From the NCBI GenBank assembly GCA_021848825.1, contig JAJZTQ010000001.1, positions 124,001 to 188,000 on the forward strand: 64,000 bases of DNA, given 5' to 3'. Numbering within the stretch: the stretch's first letter is position 1; the number at the start of each line of letters is the position of its first letter. The translations under genes and the position numbers were made by a program. Positions 51,982-62,269 of this stretch are shown here, in pieces. The notes below the pieces were generated by a model. It was not told the DNA's origin. It saw only the letters and a program-made list of their open reading frames with translations, and did no database searches. The stretch comes from Pseudomonadota bacterium (GTDB lineage Bacteria; Pseudomonadota; Gammaproteobacteria; Burkholderiales; JABEVD01).

Positions 51982-54536
51982 GCTGAGCGTTTGATGAAAT
52001 CGTTGAGGATGAGCCAGGAGAGGGCGTAGACCCATATCCACAATGCATGCTTCCAGCCTATCGGTTCGACCATGAAGCCGTAGACCACGACGAGCGTCCC
52101 TGCCAGGGCAGACCAGAAGCTCGCGTGGAGCAGAAGAGGGGAAGGGTAAGGCTTCTTCCAGAACCATTCTTCCGTTCTCGTGATGAAGATGGTCGCATGC
52201 CCAGCCACGACGAGCTTCAGGAAGATCATCGATTGTATCGCCTCTTTCGAGAAACCCGTTTCGAGCAGGATGTAGAAGAGACCGAAAGAGGCGACCACGC
52301 CGGTCAGGCCCAGAACAGTGGAAACTGTCAAAAGTTCAGGCATGCTCCACTTCACGGGTGTTTTCTGGATCTTCGTTCTGTCGTAGGCGATGGTGAGGAT
52401 GGGAAGATCGTTGAGCAATGCAAGCAATATGATCATCAATGCCGTGACGGGGTAGAAATCGAACAGCACGATGCTGAGCGTCATGAAGAGGATCACGCGG
52501 ATCGTCTCGGCAATCCTGTAGATCGAATAGCTTTTCATGCGCTCGAAGGTGATTCGCGCTTCCTTCACGGCTTCGTTGATCACGGATAGGCCGGGTGCAG
52601 TCAAGATGATGTCGGCTGCAGCCCTTGCAGCATCTGTGGCATTTGACACGGCAATGCCGCAGTCAGCGCGCTTCAGTGCAGGGGCGTCGTTCACGCCGTC
52701 CCCCGTCATGGCGACGATATGCCCGCCTTTCTGCAGCGTGTCGACGATCCTGAACTTGTCTTCAGGAACCACTTCGGCGAATATCGTCACCTTTTCGATC
52801 ATCTCGATGATGGCCGATTCATGGGTGTGGATGAATTCGCGCTCGAGCAGGCTCGTGTCGTATAAGCCTTCCACTGTCTCCATGACTTCCTTGGCGAAAT
52901 GAGCGGCATCAGGCATCGCAACATCGGGATTGAGCTTCTGGTAGATGGCTTGGGCAAGCACTTCTGCAAGCGAGAGAAGTTCATTCTTCGCGCTCCCAGT
53001 AAGCTGGGAAGATTTAAGGGCGTGCTTGGGAAGACCCAGTATCCCGCCTATTTCCCTTGCAATCGCCAAGTTGTCCCCAGTGACCATCTTCACGCCCACG
53101 CCATGCTCGGAAAGCTCCCTGATCACTTCCCTGGAGTCTTCCCTGGGCGGATCGTAGAGCGGAATGAGGCCGATCAGTGAAAAATTTTCCGTCTTCTTCC
53201 CGACCGCGAGCGTCCTGTATCCCTTCGATGCAAGGAGATCGACCATCCTGAGGATATTGATTGCCTGGTCTTGGGAAAGATTGGCTAGCCCGAGCAAAAC
53301 CTGGGGCGCACCCTTGATCGCAACGAAGCCTTCGTCGTTTTTTTTCACCGTGGATTCAGTTCGCTTTGCCACTGGGTCGAAAGGGGAAAAAGAGGATTGA
53401 TGCCAGGATTGCCAGTCGAGATCCGGGAAATGCTCGGCTATGTAATGAAATATCGGCATTTCTATGGGATCCCGGTTCTCGATGCGGGAAGCAAGGGCTG
53501 CGGTCAGGAACAGGGCGCGCTCGTCGTAGCCGTCGAAAGCGATGGGCTCCGCAACCTGCATCTCGTTTTTCGTCAGCGTCCCCGTCTTGTCGGAACAGAA
53601 TACGTCTACGCCGGCAAGTTCCTCGATTGCCGTGAGCCTGGAGACGATGGCTTGGCGCCTCGCCAGATTCACAGCACCGACAGCCATGGTCACCGAAAGC
53701 ACGGCTGGCAGGGCGACAGGAATCGCTGCGACAGTGAGGACCAGGGAGAATCGCGCGATTTCCAGAAAATGCTGATGCCTGAATAGCGAAACGAGAACGA
53801 TCAGGGTGACGAGGGCGATCGTGACCAGGATCAGGAAGTTGCCTATCCTGATCACCATTTTCTGGAAATGGCTGCGCTCTTCCAGACTCGCCCTGGCCAC
53901 AAGCGAAACCACGGTCTGGAAATTGGTGTTGTTTCCCGTATTCAGCACCACCGCCAGCATTTCGCCCTGCTTCACGATGGTATTGGCATAGGCGAGTTCG
54001 CCCGTCTTCTTGCTGACCGGCAGCGACTCCCCGGTGAGGGAGGATTGATCGATGAGGAGATATTCTCCTTTCATGAGCTGCATGTCGGCAGGAACGATGT
54101 TGCCTATCCTGAGCTTGACGATGTCGCCCGGAACAAGTTCTCTTGCGGGCATGCCCCTGAAAATGCCTTTCCTCAGAACGATCACTTCATTCGCGAGCCG
54201 GCTTTTTAGCGCCTTCAGCGCGTTCAGGGCGCGGTGTTCCTGGAAGAAATCCAGCCCGGCATTGACGAGCAGCATCACCAAGATGATGATGAAATCGTCC
54301 CATTTCTGAACCAGCGCAGAAAGGAGCGCGGCGATTTCGATCATCCATGGAATCGGGCCCCAGAGCCTTCGGAAGACGCGGTGCCAGAGCGGTTCCTCCT
54401 TTTCTTCGATTTCGTTGTAGCCGTATTGATCGATTCTTTTCTCTGCCTCTTTCCCATCCAGCCCCATTTCGGGATCCACTTCCAGCCTTGCAAGGGTTTC
54501 TGGCACCTCGCTGTTTGCATAATCGTCCGTTTTCAT
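51951..54536 (-). CDS. Plasma-membrane-type proton-efflux P-type ATPase
   Basis: 861 aa; DKTGTLTKNEMQVAEP, MVTGDNLAIAREIG, MTGDGVNDAPALKRADCGIAV; P-IIIA-like topology. Confidence 0.93.
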   Translation of the reverse strand: MKTDDYANSEVPETLARLEVDPEMGLDGKEAEKRIDQYGYNEIEEKEEPLWHRVFRRLWGPIPWMIEIAALLSALVQKWDDFIIILVMLLVNAGLDFFQEHRALNALKALKSRLANEVIVLRKGIFRGMPARELVPGDIVKLRIGNIVPADMQLMKGEYLLIDQSSLTGESLPVSKKTGELAYANTIVKQGEMLAVVLNTGNNTNFQTVVSLVARASLEERSHFQKMVIRIGNFLILVTIALVTLIVLVSLFRHQHFLEIARFSLVLTVAAIPVALPAVLSVTMAVGAVNLARRQAIVSRLTAIEELAGVDVFCSDKTGTLTKNEMQVAEPIAFDGYDERALFLTAALASRIENRDPIEMPIFHYIAEHFPDLDWQSWHQSSFSPFDPVAKRTESTVKKNDEGFVAIKGAPQVLLGLANLSQDQAINILRMVDLLASKGYRTLAVGKKTENFSLIGLIPLYDPPREDSREVIRELSEHGVGVKMVTGDNLAIAREIGGILGLPKHALKSSQLTGSAKNELLSLAEVLAQAIYQKLNPDVAMPDAAHFAKEVMETVEGLYDTSLLEREFIHTHESAIIEMIEKVTIFAEVVPEDKFRIVDTLQKGGHIVAMTGDGVNDAPALKRADCGIAVSNATDAARAAADIILTAPGLSVINEAVKEARITFERMKSYSIYRIAETIRVILFMTLSIVLFDFYPVTALMIILLALLNDLPILTIAYDRTKIQKTPVKWSMPELLTVSTVLGLTGVVASFGLFYILLETGFSKEAIQSMIFLKLVVAGHATIFITRTEEWFWKKPYPSPLLLHASFWSALAGTLVVVYGFMVEPIGWKHALWIWVYALSWLILNDFIKRSAYRMLRSHRE

Positions 54537-54548
54537 TTCGATCCTTAC

Positions 54549-55349
54549 TTATCGGGAAAGCGCGTCCACGCTCAGCATGATCACCTCGATCTCTTCGGTG
54601 ATTTCCTCCTGCCTCAAGAGATTGTAGTGCTGCTTGAGCCTTTCTATGCGCTTGTCCATCTGTCTGATCGCATTTTCCATATGGTCGAGCCTGTACCTGT
54701 TTTCGGCCATCAGGCTGCTGCAGAGGGCTTCGTGCAGCGCCGCGTAGAGGTAATGGCCGGAAAGCTTTTCGTAGAATTCAAAAGGTTCGAGATAGAGCAG
54801 CGGCTCGTAAGGATAAGCTGCTTCGGCCGTCTTCTCGGGAAGGGGGAGCAGCCTTCTCTTTGTCACCGCTTCGTCGCCGTGATAGTAGGCGGTGATGCCG
54901 AGGGCTTCTTTTTCGGGGAGCGCACCCTGAAGCATGGCGAGGCGATCGACGATCTTCGTCAGAACGGATTCCACCTCCTCGGCGACATTCGGCCCTTCGA
55001 TCAGGGCCAGTCTTTTTTCCAGCCTTGAATCCAGTTTGCTCCCTATCGCAATGACAGGGATTTCATGGTCGCTTGTTTCGACCAGCCTTTCGTTGAAGTC
55101 ACCGCAAAGCCCTCTTTCGGAACCGATCAGGAGCGCCGTCTCAACCAGTTTGCGCTTTCGCTCGACGCCGTGGAAATGCATGAAATCTGCAGCAGCCCGC
55201 TCTATCGATTTGACCGCGAGCTGTTGCGCCGAAAGGAATCCTGAAAGCTTCCTGATTTCCATGAAAGCGAGATTCTTCATTGCGGACATGATGCCTCTTA
55301 TCTCGTCCAGGCTTGCCAGCGTTGCCTGGAGATCGAGCTGTTTGCTCAT
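54549..55349 (-). CDS. atpG: N-type F-ATPase gamma subunit
   Basis: 266 aa divergent gamma; [27 protein letters not shown]; last ATPase gene of operon. Confidence 0.85.
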   Translation of the reverse strand: MSKQLDLQATLASLDEIRGIMSAMKNLAFMEIRKLSGFLSAQQLAVKSIERAAADFMHFHGVERKRKLVETALLIGSERGLCGDFNERLVETSDHEIPVIAIGSKLDSRLEKRLALIEGPNVAEEVESVLTKIVDRLAMLQGALPEKEALGITAYYHGDEAVTKRRLLPLPEKTAEAAYPYEPLLYLEPFEFYEKLSGHYLYAALHEALCSSLMAENRYRLDHMENAIRQMDKRIERLKQHYNLLRQEEITEEIEVIMLSVDALSR

Positions 55350-56755
55350 TCCCCCTCCAGTGCGGATCTCACTTCCGTCAGCCAGCTCTCGCGCGACTCT
55401 GAAAGAGAAAGTCCGGGCAGCTTGGTCATGCGCTTTCCGTTTTCGTTCAGGTCGTCACGCTCGATCAATCCTTCGTTGTAGGCGACGAGCCAGGCGAGCT
55501 GCTGCTCGATCGGCATGGGCGCGAGCCGCTCCTGCTTCAATAGTTCCCTGAGAAGCTGCCCTTTCCTGATTCTTTCTTCCATCCCGGCTTCCAGTTTCGA
55601 CCCGAACCTCGTGAAGACTTCCAGTTCGAGAAACTGAAGATAATCCAGCTTCATTCTTCCCGCTTCCCGTTTCACTGCAGGATGCTGGGCATTCCCTCCT
55701 ATCCTCGAGACGGATTTCCTGATGTCTATCGCGGGAAGAAATCCTTCCGCGAAAAGCTTCGAATCGAAATAGATCTGACCGTCGGTGATCGAGATCAGAT
55801 TCGTCGGAATATAGGAAGCGATTTCTCCCTGCTCGGTCTCGACGATGGGAAAAGCCGTCATGCTTCCGCCGCCATGATGGGATGCGAGGCATGTCGAGCG
55901 CTCGAGCAGCCTCGCATGAAGATGGAAGATGTCCCCGGGGTAGGCTTCTCGGCCCGGCGGGCGCCTGAGCAGAAGGGAGAGTTCCCTGTAGGTTCTGGCA
56001 TGGGTGGTCAGATCGTCGTAGATGACGAGCGTGTCCATTCCGCTCCACATCCAGGATTCGGCGAGCGTGCAGCCTGAGAAGGGGGCAAGATACTTCAATC
56101 CGGGCATGGCCGTCGCTTCCGCCACGATGACTGTGGTATAGGAAAGCGCGCCATGTGTTCTCAATGTCTCTATGGTGTTGACCACAGCCGAGCGCTTCTG
56201 TCCGATGAGAACGTAAACGCAGCGCGTTTCCTTCTGGTTTATGACGGTGTCGAGCGCGATGGAACTCTTTCCCGTGCCGTTGTCTCCTATCAGGAGCTGC
56301 CGCTGTCCGCGGCCTATCGGAATCAGCGTATCGATGATCCTGTTTCCCGTGTAGAGCGGTTTTTCGACGAAATCCCTGCTGAGTATGGGAGGGGAGAGCA
56401 CATCGATCTGCCTTCTCGCCTGAAGATCGGGCATGGGCATGCCGTCAAGCGGAAGCCCCATCGGGTCGATCACGCGCCCGAGAAGGGCGTCGCCCACCCC
56501 TATCGACAGCCTTCTTCCTGAAAGAAAGGCTGATTTCCCGGCCGTCAGATTTTCCGTCTGCCGCAAGAGGATCGCGCCTATCCTTGATGCGGCAAGATGG
56601 AACACGAGCGCCTCGCTGCCATCCTCGATTTCGATTATCTCGTCCATGCTCGCAGAAGGCAGCCCGGTGATCCAGATGATGCCGTCGCCCACCGAAATGA
56701 CTGTGCCCTGTTCGGAAATCCTGAGGGCGAATTCGTAATCAGGAAAGCGGCTCAT
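55346..56755 (-). CDS. atpA: N-type F-ATPase alpha subunit
   Basis: [28 protein letters not shown]-loop; short alpha (469 aa). Confidence 0.94.
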   Translation of the reverse strand: MSRFPDYEFALRISEQGTVISVGDGIIWITGLPSASMDEIIEIEDGSEALVFHLAASRIGAILLRQTENLTAGKSAFLSGRRLSIGVGDALLGRVIDPMGLPLDGMPMPDLQARRQIDVLSPPILSRDFVEKPLYTGNRIIDTLIPIGRGQRQLLIGDNGTGKSSIALDTVINQKETRCVYVLIGQKRSAVVNTIETLRTHGALSYTTVIVAEATAMPGLKYLAPFSGCTLAESWMWSGMDTLVIYDDLTTHARTYRELSLLLRRPPGREAYPGDIFHLHARLLERSTCLASHHGGGSMTAFPIVETEQGEIASYIPTNLISITDGQIYFDSKLFAEGFLPAIDIRKSVSRIGGNAQHPAVKREAGRMKLDYLQFLELEVFTRFGSKLEAGMEERIRKGQLLRELLKQERLAPMPIEQQLAWLVAYNEGLIERDDLNENGKRMTKLPGLSLSESRESWLTEVRSALEGE

Positions 56756-57476
56756 TTCTGAAAATCTCGCCGAAATGGGCGAGTTCCTCCTTCAGATTGG
56801 CATCGAGCACCCAGGGGCCCAGGCTGACCTTCAAGCCGCAGACGAGTTCGGGATTTTCGCGATATGTGGCTGACAGGGGATGACCCAGCAGCGCTTCCAT
56901 TTTTCCCTTGAGAAGGGTCCTTTTTTCTTCGGGAAGGGGAAAAGCGCTCGACACATCGAGTGTCCCTTTTGCGTCGATCTGAAGATTCGAGGCCCGTCCC
57001 AGATCTTCCATGAAGACATCGAAGAGCAGGGATTCGAGTTGAGGGGAGGCGAGCCTTGCCAGAAGCTTCGAAGAAAAGGCTGCGCCGAGGAGCAGGGCCT
57101 TTTTTTCCGTTGCCCGTTTCAATTCATCCGCATCCCTGGCGGCGATCGCAATCCGTCTTGCCTTTTCCTTGCTCAAATCGCTATCGAGTTGGACGAGAAG
57201 TCTTTCCCTTTCCGCTTCGATATCCGCAGAGAGTTGCGATTCGAGCGATTGCCTGTGCGTTTCCCATTCCTCGAATTTCCTTTCGTTTCGCTCTTTCAGG
57301 CGCTCAGCTTCTTCCCTTGTTCTTCTCGCTTCGCTGAGGGAAGCTTCTATCGCTTTTTTCCTTGCCGCAATGGCATTGACGATGGGCAGATAGAGGAACC
57401 GCTTGAGGATCCAGACCAGGATCAGGAAATTGACGATTTCGAGCAGGAAGGTGCTCCAGTCGAGTTCCATGGCCAT
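56739..57476 (-). CDS. atpF: N-type F-ATPase b subunit
   Basis: [48 protein letters not shown]; long C-terminal extension. Confidence 0.9.
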   Translation of the reverse strand: MAMELDWSTFLLEIVNFLILVWILKRFLYLPIVNAIAARKKAIEASLSEARRTREEAERLKERNERKFEEWETHRQSLESQLSADIEAERERLLVQLDSDLSKEKARRIAIAARDADELKRATEKKALLLGAAFSSKLLARLASPQLESLLFDVFMEDLGRASNLQIDAKGTLDVSSAFPLPEEKRTLLKGKMEALLGHPLSATYRENPELVCGLKVSLGPWVLDANLKEELAHFGEIFRNEPLS

Positions 57477-57479
57477 CCC

Positions 57480-57749
57480 CTATTTGTGCAGCAGGTATGC
57501 CAGAAGCGGATTCCTGAACAGCACGATCAGCACGATCACGAGGACATAGATGGCAAGCGACTCGATCATGGCGAGCCCGATGAAGAGCGTTCTCGTAATC
57601 GATTTTTCTGCTTCCGGCTGGCGGGCGAGCGCATCGAGCGCCTGGCTGATGGCCCGCCCCATGGCGATGGCAGGGAACATCACGCCTATGGCGATGGCCA
57701 GCACTGCTCCTAAAGTCGAAAGGATGGTAAACCAGGTCATTTCACTCAT
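57480..57749 (-). CDS. atpE: N-type F-ATPase c subunit
   Basis: Two TM hairpin with ARQPEAEKSI loop and GLAMIESLAIYVLVIVLIVLF carboxylate helix. Confidence 0.93.
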   Translation of the reverse strand: MSEMTWFTILSTLGAVLAIAIGVMFPAIAMGRAISQALDALARQPEAEKSITRTLFIGLAMIESLAIYVLVIVLIVLFRNPLLAYLLHK

Positions 57750-58407
57750 TTTTCTTCCTTTGCTGGGAGGCGATCGCGCCCGAGACATAGATCAATGCTA
57801 GCATGCCGAAGATGTAAGCCTGGACGACGGCTTCGACGATATGCAGCATCAGGAGCGGGATCGGCACGAAAAGTCCGCCGACGAGCAGAACGAGGAGCGC
57901 CGCCATCTCGAGGCTCATGATGTTGCCGAACAGCCGGACGGCCAGGGCAACAGTTCTGGAGATCTCGCTGATCAGATGGAAAGGCAGAAGGATAGGGCTG
58001 GGGCTCATGTAATGAAGCAGGTAACGCTTCACGCCTTCGCTCTTTATGCCGTACCAGTGCACGGAAAGGAAAACCAGGAAAGCCAGTGCTGCGGTGACGG
58101 ATAGGTTCCCGGTCGGCGCCGAGATGCCGGGAATGATGCCTGAAAGGTTGGCGACAAGGATGAATATCCAGAGTGTGCCGATGAAGGGAAGCAGCATTTC
58201 CGATTTTCCGGGAAGCACTTCCTCGATGGCATCCATCATGACCGTGACGGCGCCTTCGAGTATGGTCTGGGTCGGGCCGGGCTCCTCCGACAGATGCCTC
58301 GTCGAGAGCCATGAAAAAAGGAACAGCAGGGACATGATGCCCCATGTCAAGACGATGCTCATCGCGATTGAGATCGGTCCGATGTGGAATGACAGTTCCG
58401 GGTTCAT
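57742..58407 (-). CDS. atpB: N-type F-ATPase a subunit
   Basis: MNPELSFHIGPISIAMS...SRTVALAVRLFGNIMS (essential Arg helix). Confidence 0.94.
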   Translation of the reverse strand: MNPELSFHIGPISIAMSIVLTWGIMSLLFLFSWLSTRHLSEEPGPTQTILEGAVTVMMDAIEEVLPGKSEMLLPFIGTLWIFILVANLSGIIPGISAPTGNLSVTAALAFLVFLSVHWYGIKSEGVKRYLLHYMSPSPILLPFHLISEISRTVALAVRLFGNIMSLEMAALLVLLVGGLFVPIPLLMLHIVEAVVQAYIFGMLALIYVSGAIASQQRKKNE

Positions 58408-58672
58408 CCATGCTCCCTGATGAAAAGATAGACGTTGAGGCTGCCGAGGGCGACGCCGAGCACGATGAGGCTGATGCTCCATCTGAAGGAATAGCCTGGA
58501 AGCTGGTTATCCAGCCAGTTTCCGAGATAGGCGCCAAGGATCACCGGAAGCACGAAAAGCAGGGCCAGCGTGCCGAGATAGATGGTCTGGGCGAGAAGCG
58601 AAGGGCGCTCCCTTTCGGCTTGTTTTATCCGCCTTGCCTGCTCTTCGACCCTTCTTTTCAGCTTGTCGTCCA

Positions 58673-58676
<4 letters not shown>
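58404..58676 (-). CDS. atpQ: N-ATPase accessory subunit AtpQ (AtpI/AtpZ-like)
   Basis: 90 aa, two TM helices, between atpC and atpB; GAYLGNWLDNQLPG. Confidence 0.75.
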
Positions 58677-60435
<1,759 letters not shown>

Positions 60436-60599
60436 TCATTATATGACCTGCCTCGTGCACTCGAATGAGGCACAGTGCACCGCGATCGATGGGAAACATC
60501 ACAAAAGAATCTAAACCAGTGTGAAATATTTTTTAAAATCAATGAAATTATCCTGGCATGATGGTTGCTTGTCGGTCAGGGGAAAACTCGGGGGATTTC

Positions 60600-60695
60600 A
60601 TGGATACCTGGATCGGGATCGGCGCAGTGGCGCTTGAATTTTTCGTGATATTTTCCTTCATCGTGGTGGAGGAAATCATGGCTGGAAAGAAGTGA
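60600..60695 (+). CDS. Putative 31-aa single-TM small protein
   Basis: MDTWIGIGAVALEFFVIFSFIVVEEIMAGKK, ATG preceded by GGGG/GGGGG purine tract; below the ORF-track length cut-off. Confidence 0.4.
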   Translation: MDTWIGIGAVALEFFVIFSFIVVEEIMAGKK

Positions 60696-60728
60696 AGCGA
60701 TGCGGAATGAGCTTGCGGACGGAAAAAA

Positions 60729-61997
60729 ATGAAAACAGAGACGATAGGGATGCCGGCCAGGCTGCCGCTGGAGGAAATTTCACAATTCGTTCTTGAGGAA
60801 AAGAGCAGGGTATCCGGGAGATTCGGCGAGATCCTCGTCAGGAGCGCTTTCCAGCCGATCTACAGCCTCGCGCACAGGCGTCCTGTCGGCTTCGAGGCGC
60901 TCTTGAGACCCTATAGCGAGGAAAGGCTGCTCTCCCCGCTCGCCCTGTTCAGCACGGTAAAGGAAGATTCGGAAAGCGTCATGCTCGACAGGCTTTGCAG
61001 GCTTGTACATGTCCGCAATTTCCTTCTGCAGGGGGATGAAACCAGCTGGATCTTCCTCAACATCAATCCGAAAGTGACGGTCGTCGGAAGAAGATACGGG
61101 GAATTCTTCGCTTCCCTCCTGGAGGAAAACTGCGTTGCGCCGCACCGGGTCGTCGTTGAAATACTCGAGAGCCAGATTCAGGACGAGGCGCTGCTTTCGG
61201 ACGCAGTCAGCTATTACAAGGAACTCGGCTGCCTGGTCGCGATAGACGATTTCGGTTCGGGTGAATCGAATTTCGACCGGCTCTGGCGAATCGGCCCGCA
61301 TATCGTGAAGCTTGACAGGAGCATCATTTCACAGGCCGCCACCAACCTCAAGGTGAGGCGCGTTGTACCGAATCTCATCAAGCTGATCCATGAAACGGGA
61401 AGTCTTGCCCTGATGGAAGGCGTGGAAAACGAGGATGAGGCGATGATATCGATGAATTCAGGCGCAGATTTCGTCCAGGGATACTATTTCGCAAGGCCTG
61501 CGGAGATGCTTTCCGAAGCTTCCAAGGGGGTGGCGGCCTTGCTCGGAATTTGCGAGAAATTCAAGCAGGTATCGGTAAGGGAGCAGGACCAGTACCAGAA
61601 AGAGCTGGGGCCCTACATCAAGGCGTTCGAAGGAATGGTTCGTTTGCTTTCAGCCTCGATTGACATGAAGAAGGCGAGCGCGGATTTCCTCCAGCTTGCA
61701 AGGGCCGAGCGCTGCTTCGTGCTTGACAACGAGGGAAGGCAGCTCGGAAGCAGCTTCGTGTCCGACAAGACCCTGTGCACTGAAGATCCCCGGTTTCTGC
61801 CGCTTCATGACGCAAAGGACGCCATATGGCTGCGCCGCCATTATTTCAGGCGGGCGATAGCGAAACCCGGAGAGGTGCAGATCAGCCGGCCTTATCTTTC
61901 GATAGCAAGCGGAAACATGTGTGTGACGCTTTCGATTGCACTCGAAGGCGAAAACGCCAGGCTCGTCCTCTGCGGCGATATTTTCTGGGATGACTGA
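60729..61997 (+). CDS. EAL-domain protein (putative c-di-GMP phosphodiesterase)
   Basis: GFEALLRPYS, VEILESQ, IDDFGSGESNFDRL, HIVKLDRS, QGYYFARP. Confidence 0.88.
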   Translation: MKTETIGMPARLPLEEISQFVLEEKSRVSGRFGEILVRSAFQPIYSLAHRRPVGFEALLRPYSEERLLSPLALFSTVKEDSESVMLDRLCRLVHVRNFLLQGDETSWIFLNINPKVTVVGRRYGEFFASLLEENCVAPHRVVVEILESQIQDEALLSDAVSYYKELGCLVAIDDFGSGESNFDRLWRIGPHIVKLDRSIISQAATNLKVRRVVPNLIKLIHETGSLALMEGVENEDEAMISMNSGADFVQGYYFARPAEMLSEASKGVAALLGICEKFKQVSVREQDQYQKELGPYIKAFEGMVRLLSASIDMKKASADFLQLARAERCFVLDNEGRQLGSSFVSDKTLCTEDPRFLPLHDAKDAIWLRRHYFRRAIAKPGEVQISRPYLSIASGNMCVTLSIALEGENARLVLCGDIFWDD

Positions 61998-62269
61998 GAT
62001 CCTGCTCCCCTGAAAACGGCAAGCTGACAACCCAGTTTCATTTCAACATTCCCAGATCCCGGCGCGTAAAGGGCCTTATGGATTCCCATGGCGAAAATTC
62101 GCTGTCAAAGTCTTTATGGATTTATCAGATAGATAAGGCCGGAAAATTAAGTAGAAGTTAAGCAAAATTTGAGTAAAATTCCGGAAGCGATTCGGGGCGT
62201 GGACACAGGGATTCTCGAAATAGCGATACAGAGCCGCCCGATCTAGACGAGATAACATGGAGAAAACAA

